Part shown: positions 6,235 to 9,786 of the stretch, piece after piece
Numbering within the stretch: the first letter of the stretch is position 1
Layout of the letters: every line of letters begins with the position of its first letter
NCBI GenBank assembly: GCA_021818665.1
Contig: JAKATQ010000034.1
Location: forward strand, 1 to 9,786
Length of the DNA stretch: 9,786 nucleotides
Source: Nanobdellota archaeon
Lineage (GTDB): Archaea > Nanobdellota > Nanobdellia > Parvarchaeales > Parvarchaeaceae
Reading direction: 5' to 3'
Notes under the pieces: generated by a model
Told to the model about the DNA's origin: nothing
Databases searched by the model: none
What the model saw: the letters and a program-made list of their open reading frames with translations, nothing else
Position numbers and translations under genes: made by a program

Positions 6235-6426
6235 ATGACTTTTGACGATTATTTTCCTTGGATTTACGTCAGTTATTTACATTATCTTAGCAATGTTTAT
6301 TCCTTAGAACAGAGTTTGCACCAAAAGTCTGTACATCCGGTCACACGAGCCGTTTATCTAATAGACGATACTATAAACTATGCTGTTAAGATAGCTCTGC
6401 AGGCATACGGACACCGCATAATCTAG
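6235..6426 (+). CDS. Possible small protein of 63 residues
   Basis: Not recognised. ATG to TAG, 63 residues, starting MTFDDYFPWIYVSYLHYLSN, aromatic-rich in the first 25 residues (seven Tyr/Trp plus Phe), then a segment that could form an amphipathic helix (40-58). It lies 20 nt after the stop of the preceding membrane protein gene in the same direction, with no promoter or Shine-Dalgarno of its own, so it would be expressed by read-through in the same mRNA. Codon use (ATA, mixed third positions) resembles the neighbours. Its size means chance cannot be excluded. Confidence 0.45.
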   Translation: MTFDDYFPWIYVSYLHYLSNVYSLEQSLHQKSVHPVTRAVYLIDDTINYAVKIALQAYGHRII

Positions 6427-6564
6427 ACATGATTTGTCGTATGCAACACCACTTATTGTCTTTGAGATCGTCTTATATTAATGCGTTGCGGCGGCGACTA
6501 GAGTCTCATTCGATCAATTTAACCGAGCGTCCTTGGCCGGAAAACCGTGGGCTTAGCGGGTAGT
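6427..6564. other. Intergenic region between convergent genes
   Basis: 138 bp between the small gene and the stop of the surface-protein gene. I see no tRNA, no box C/D or H/ACA pattern and no convincing terminator. A weak hairpin, CGG-AAAA-CCG, lies around 6538-6547. The reverse-strand copy of its loop gives a TTTT run about 20 nt after the surface-protein stop, which could help termination on that strand. The plus strand has only short T clusters around 6454-6477. Confidence 0.4.
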
Positions 6565-9500
6565 CTAAAGCTTTATTATTGCTTCGGAGGAGCTTATTAC
6601 CGAAGAGACATCACCGCCTGAAAGGCAGTTATAAGGTCGGCAGTATCTAAATCTTATCCACGTGAGATAAACCGGCGTAGACGGCGTGCCTCCATTATTA
6701 CTTGGGCCGATGAACGTATAGGTCTGGTTGTATGTATTGGTGTTGGCCTGCAGATTATAAATCGGGGAGCCGTAATTGTAATAAAATACATAAGGTCCAT
6801 TATCTGCGGATACACCGCCACTGGACGCTCCCGTAGCAACTACGGTAAAGACATTGTTATATTGGTCGTCTGTCACGCCTGTATTGTACGTATACTGACT
6901 GTTTGCATAGCTGGCGTAGATAGTGTTTGGATTGGAAGAGTGTCCTTCTGAGAAACCGTTCGTCTGGCCGGTGCCGCTGAGAGTCGTAGTATACGTATAT
7001 CCGATAAATTGACCGATATTGGACGTAGAGTCATTGAGCATCCCATTAATGTCCAAGAAGCCTTGGTTAGACCCGGTGACCTCCCCGAAGCCGCCTCGGG
7101 AAACATTATAGATGGCGCCATAAAATCCGGTGCTGGAGCCTGCGCCCAGTTCCATGCCATTTCCGCTACTGCTCAGACTATGCTGGTTGCCTACAAAACC
7201 CGATTGGCCATTAAAAAGGGTCGTCGTGCCGATTATAGTGTGCCAATTGGTTGGCAAAGAGCTTATATCGCAGAAGTTCTGGTAAGCAAGAAAGACACTT
7301 GCGCCGTCGTCCTCTGTCGGCCCGAACCAGCAAGGGTTTTGGCCGGTGTTCGCACTGTTCAACAGATTGTTAGACCTTGAAGCGAAGCCGAGATAGACCG
7401 TAGTCGTGCCTCTTGGATAACTTCCATCGAGATAAAGCCAATACAAGCTATTATAATAGGCATAGTTGGGATATGTCTCCAGCCAAGAATTTATAATGTT
7501 GCCGTTAGAATCCAGGAATTGGACATTGGTCAGGTTCTGTTGCTCATAGTTTATATAATTATTGCTATTTATGTCCAAAAGAGGATTCTGAGGGCCGCTG
7601 GAAGCGAGATTGGCGAGATGGAGGGGAACTACGTATTGGATGCCGTTTGTGTTGTAATACTTTGGCGGAGAAAAAGAAAAGACGGCCGAAGAAGTGCCGG
7701 CCACGACGTATTGAGCGCTGGCGTTGACGATTATACCGGAAGCGTTCTGCGCGGATGTGTAGGCTGGGAAGTCGCCTGCGATGGTGCATGCTGTGCAAGT
7801 AATGGATGTGCCGCCTATACCGCCTCCTCCTCTGGGCGAATAAACGTCATACGTTACGCCCCAAGGGAATATCGAACTGTTACCGACCCATTCCGCTGCT
7901 CCGCTCTCTGAAAATGCAGTCGTGCAGGTCCAGTCTCCATTAGTTATAGTGTCGTTGGTGCCGGCGACGAAGGACGGACCGGAATTGTCGTCCGTACAGG
8001 AGTATGCGGACATGCTATAGTGGGTCTGGTAGTCGCCGGGGACCTTGCCAAGCTCTATCGTCGCGCCGACGTTGGCTGTGCCGGTATTGGACGGATAGCC
8101 GATTGACCAGGTGCCGGAGCTGTAATCGGAGGTGGAAGGACCGAAGGCGAAGTAGTTGTGGCAGTACCAGTTCGGCGTCACGGTGGAGCCCGCGACGGCC
8201 GTCGAGGCGTTTATGCCGCAGTTGTAGGAGCCCATGAAGCCTGAATATGGGTATGTGCCGGGACCGGTGTTTATGGTTATCGGACCGCCGACGCTGTTGG
8301 AGCCCGTAGGGTCGAACGTGACGGCCCACGAACCATTGGAGTAATCGGAAGTGGAAGGAGAGAACAGGAAGGTTGTGGTGCAGTACCATACCGGAGTCGT
8401 GGAGGCACCTGCCTGCTGGGTGCCTGAGGCTGTGCACTTCAGGGTCTCTATGCCTCCGCTGTAGGAGTAGATTTGGGGACCGTTCTGGGTGAAGGTTATG
8501 TTGGACGCGGTGGAGGCTGTCTCGTTGACGCCGTTGTAGTATATCCACCAGGTGTAGCCCGACGGCAAGCCGGTGTCGTAGAAGGTAGTCGTACACGGCC
8601 AAACGGGATGGACTACCGAGCCGGCCTTGACATTGGAGCCGGAGGAGGTGCACTTCAGGGTCTCTATGGCTCCGCTGTAGCCTGCCGTCGCCGGGGCGGT
8701 GGAGAAAGTTATGTTGCTGGAAGTGGACTGGGACGAGTTTGTGGAATCATAGTCTATCCACCAGGCATAGCCGGGAGGAAGGTTGTTTGTGCCTCCAACG
8801 AAGATCGTCGCGCATACCGTAGAATGGGTGATATTCACGGACAGGGAGTTGCCGGCTACGACGGTGCCTGAGGACGGCGTAGGGACATAGGAGGTGGTGC
8901 AGCCGGACGAGGAGTTACTCTGAGGGCTTGGGATGGAGAAGGAATGGGTGCCGGGACCTGAGATTATGCCTATGGTCGCAGACGAAGTGGGGCCTCCGCT
9001 CAAGCCGTCGTAGGTGAGCTGCCAGCCGGACGAAGGGAGCAATCCGCTCTCGGTGAACGTGGTGTAGCAGAGAGTAGAGTCGGAAAAGCCGACTCCCAGG
9101 GTGCTTCCGGTAGGGAGTGTACCGCTTGCAGGGCTGGGGACGTACGTGGAGTTGCATCTTGAAGAGGAGTTTTCCAGGGTGTTTATAGCGTAGGAGTCGT
9201 ATCCAGGGGTCGCTTTGAAGGATATGGTGTTTGTGGCGGACTGGTTGAGGGTGCCGTTATAGACGACTTTCCACTGATAGCCTTTGGGGAGGCCGGATTC
9301 TATGAAATAGGTGGGAAGAGGGGTCGGTATGGGGACGTTCGATAAGGGGGTGGATATGGCGCCTGTGGTGGAGAGGTTCTGGGGGAACGGGCTTGTCTGT
9401 GGCGCGTATATGAGGGTTATGTGGGCAATGTAGCCTTGTGGATAGGTGCCGTTTACGTAGCAGAAGGAGGTCTGGCCGGCCGGCACTATGGAGGGCACGC

Positions 9501-9786
9501 AGTAGTACTTGGTGTAGTTCACGTTGCTGTTGCTAAGTATCATGTATACGGCTTCTATCTTTATGGAGGAGGATTGGGGGTTGGATACGGTGAACTCCAA
9601 TACGCTGCTGTTTGCTGCGGCTGCTGTCACTGGCGTGGCCGAGAAACCGGTTATTATGGTCTGGGGGAGGGTGCTCCTGGGCGAGAACAATCCCAGATAG
9701 AAGAGGACTATCAGTACTAGGACTATGACGACGATTATCCAGACATACGTAGAGAGGAACTCGGTGGCCACCTGGAAACGCTTGTT
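6565..9786 (-). CDS. Giant repeat-bearing surface protein with class III signal (5' end outside window)
   Basis: Probably an adhesin or surface-layer-associated glycoprotein. The frame is open to the window edge and gives 1073 residues ending in TAG at 6565. Numbering residues from the GTG at 9771: the preceding codons read N-K-R-F-Q, so the signal is KRF|QVATEFLSTYVW followed by a hydrophobic helix (10-28). A small beta domain follows (about 37-125, C91 and C104). Then come a Pro-rich linker (137-153) and seven tandem repeats (155-702). A DUF2341-like domain follows (about 704-815, with LxWLYLDGSYPxGTTTVYLGFAS-like pattern at 776-798). A lectin/concanavalin-like beta domain (about 818-1045) ends in YLTWIRFRYCRPYNC. 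More than 20 N-x-S/T sequons are present. The GTG is unlikely to be the true start because it would remove the signal's basic residues and Gln. It converges on the 5522/6235 genes. Confidence 0.88.
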   Translation of the reverse strand, partial: NKRFQVATEFLSTYVWIIVVIVLVLIVLFYLGLFSPRSTLPQTIITGFSATPVTAAAANSSVLEFTVSNPQSSSIKIEAVYMILSNSNVNYTKYYCVPSIVPAGQTSFCYVNGTYPQGYIAHITLIYAPQTSPFPQNLSTTGAISTPLSNVPIPTPLPTYFIESGLPKGYQWKVVYNGTLNQSATNTISFKATPGYDSYAINTLENSSSRCNSTYVPSPASGTLPTGSTLGVGFSDSTLCYTTFTESGLLPSSGWQLTYDGLSGGPTSSATIGIISGPGTHSFSIPSPQSNSSSGCTTSYVPTPSSGTVVAGNSLSVNITHSTVCATIFVGGTNNLPPGYAWWIDYDSTNSSQSTSSNITFSTAPATAGYSGAIETLKCTSSGSNVKAGSVVHPVWPCTTTFYDTGLPSGYTWWIYYNGVNETASTASNITFTQNGPQIYSYSGGIETLKCTASGTQQAGASTTPVWYCTTTFLFSPSTSDYSNGSWAVTFDPTGSNSVGGPITINTGPGTYPYSGFMGSYNCGINASTAVAGSTVTPNWYCHNYFAFGPSTSDYSSGTWSIGYPSNTGTANVGATIELGKVPGDYQTHYSMSAYSCTDDNSGPSFVAGTNDTITNGDWTCTTAFSESGAAEWVGNSSIFPWGVTYDVYSPRGGGGIGGTSITCTACTIAGDFPAYTSAQNASGIIVNASAQYVVAGTSSAVFSFSPPKYYNTNGIQYVVPLHLANLASSGPQNPLLDINSNNYINYEQQNLTNVQFLDSNGNIINSWLETYPNYAYYNSLYWLYLDGSYPRGTTTVYLGFASRSNNLLNSANTGQNPCWFGPTEDDGASVFLAYQNFCDISSLPTNWHTIIGTTTLFNGQSGFVGNQHSLSSSGNGMELGAGSSTGFYGAIYNVSRGGFGEVTGSNQGFLDINGMLNDSTSNIGQFIGYTYTTTLSGTGQTNGFSEGHSSNPNTIYASYANSQYTYNTGVTDDQYNNVFTVVATGASSGGVSADNGPYVFYYNYGSPIYNLQANTNTYNQTYTFIGPSNNGGTPSTPVYLTWIRFRYCRPYNCLSGGDVSSVISSSEAIIKL
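8122..8140 (-). repeat. Direct repeat, copy in protein repeat R6
   Basis: 19 nt matching 8341-8359 at 18 positions, offset 219 nt (73 codons). It encodes the SPSTSDYS-type segment near the start of R6; the match resumes around 8161-8169 versus 8380-8388. Confidence 0.75.
8341..8359 (-). repeat. Direct repeat, copy in protein repeat R5
   Basis: Partner of 8122-8140; encodes the S-P-S-T-S-D-Y-S segment of R5. The two copies mark R5 and R6 as a duplicated pair. Confidence 0.75.
8432..8464 (-). repeat. Direct repeat, copy in protein repeat R4
   Basis: 33 nt identical to 8648-8680 except one base (8453 versus 8669). Offset is 216 nt, exactly 72 codons. It encodes the G-G-I-E-T-L-K-C region of R4. 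Confidence 0.85.
8648..8680 (-). repeat. Direct repeat, copy in protein repeat R3
   Basis: Partner of 8432-8464 (32 of 33 bases identical), encoding the G-A-I-E-T-L-K-C region of R3. Near-identity including third codon positions indicates recent duplication or gene conversion rather than protein-level selection alone. Confidence 0.85.
9679..9786 (-). other. Class III (archaeal pilin-like) signal peptide and anchor helix
   Basis: Encodes NKRFQ-VATEFLSTYVW and a run of I/V/L up to GLFSP. The pattern matches the archaeal class III signal (basic residue(s), then Q-x-S/A-x-E-F-L) processed by an EppA-type prepilin peptidase before the Gln, and the KRGQAALEFLMTYGW form common in DPANN archaea. Here the usual Gly before Gln is Phe. 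The hydrophobic helix after the cleavage site stays on the mature protein as an anchor or assembly core. Confidence 0.75.

Larger units (their letters stand above)
7666..9309 (-). repeat. Array of seven tandem beta-sandwich-like protein repeats
   Basis: Each unit starts [T/Y/I/A]-F and, in the best copies, continues E/D-S/T-G-L-P-x-G-Y-x-W-x-x-x-Y-N/D-G; it ends in a C-T-T or similar turn that leads into the next unit. Units by position: R1 9309-9061, R2 9060-8806, R3 8805-8587, R4 8586-8374, R5 8373-8155, R6 8154-7918, R7 7917-7666. Lengths are 71-85 residues. R3-R6 have a mid-repeat Cys and a terminal W-x-C-type Cys (for example C374/C393 and C445/C464), a likely intra-repeat disulfide. R3/R4 and R5/R6 are the most alike pairs; R7 is the most divergent, with extra Cys and a Gly-rich loop (648-653). 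Confidence 0.82.

Noticed and set aside
6480..6560. Possible tRNA because of a TTCGATC T-loop-like string at 6509-6515
   Set aside because: The flanking bases do not pair into a 5-bp stem, and no anticodon or acceptor stem can be folded on either strand.
7519..7911. Open frame of 130 codons on the plus strand
   Set aside because: Antisense to the surface-protein gene; no start signal or recognisable domain.
8015..8653. Open frame of 212 codons on the minus strand
   Set aside because: It is a shifted frame inside the repeat array, made of R/H/L-rich sequence, and stays open because of the GC-rich repeats.
9769..9771. GTG as start of the surface protein
   Set aside because: Five further codons upstream to the window edge are open and supply K-R-F-Q, needed for the class III signal; the real start is outside the window.
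1..9786. CRISPR array, insertion sequence or integrase/attachment site
   Set aside because: No regularly spaced identical repeats, no transposase or recombinase motifs and no terminal inverted repeats were found; the only direct repeats are in-frame within the surface-protein gene.

Overview
The window looks archaeal, most likely from a small-genome DPANN lineage of the Micrarchaeota/ARMAN type. This rests on inference, since no rRNA or other marker gene is present. Three things point that way. (i) Many genes carry a TATA-like box centred about 25-30 nt upstream of the start codon with no Shine-Dalgarno motif, the layout of leaderless archaeal mRNAs. (ii) The giant surface protein begins with a class III (QXSXEXXXL-type, EppA-processed) signal of the KRxQxAxEFLxTYxW form common in these lineages. 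(iii) That protein combines 'F-x-ESGLPxG' repeats with a DUF2341-like/lectin-like C-terminus, an architecture familiar from acidophilic archaea. AUA and AGA/AGG codons are frequent. No tRNA, rRNA, CRISPR array or insertion sequence was found.

Layout. 1-371 (-) is the 5' end of a 14-TM-type (DHA2) MFS drug/H+ antiporter. 516-1121 (+) is a four-TM membrane protein with a DUF5658-like D...G...E-G-N-P motif. 1127-1600 (-) is a PaaI-like hotdog thioesterase and 1633-2256 (-) a class I SAM methyltransferase; the thioesterase seems to have its own promoter at the end of the methyltransferase gene. 2338-2613 (+) is a mini-GNAT acetyltransferase of the YidJ/At1g77540 type, divergent from the methyltransferase.

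From 5437 down to 2645 (-) runs a three-gene unit: an ABC ATPase, an ABC-2 permease and an aminoglycoside-phosphotransferase-fold protein. In the last, the catalytic Asp (HGD to HGA) and the metal-binding Asp (IDP/DFG to INP) are both replaced, so it reads as a pseudokinase tied to an exporter. This is the most unusual item in the window.

5522-6214 (+) is an orphan membrane protein followed by a possible 63-aa gene (6235-6426). 6565-9786 (-), cut by the window end, encodes a surface protein of at least 1073 residues: class III signal, transmembrane anchor, small beta domain, seven tandem beta-sandwich-like repeats of about 71-85 residues (most with paired Cys), a DUF2341-like domain and a lectin-like C-terminal domain with many N-glycosylation sequons. 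Nucleotide-level direct repeats within the array show that part of it grew by recent duplication.

As a whole the window is rich in envelope functions: two drug-export type transporters, two orphan membrane proteins and a large glycosylated adhesin-like protein, with three small soluble enzymes between them.
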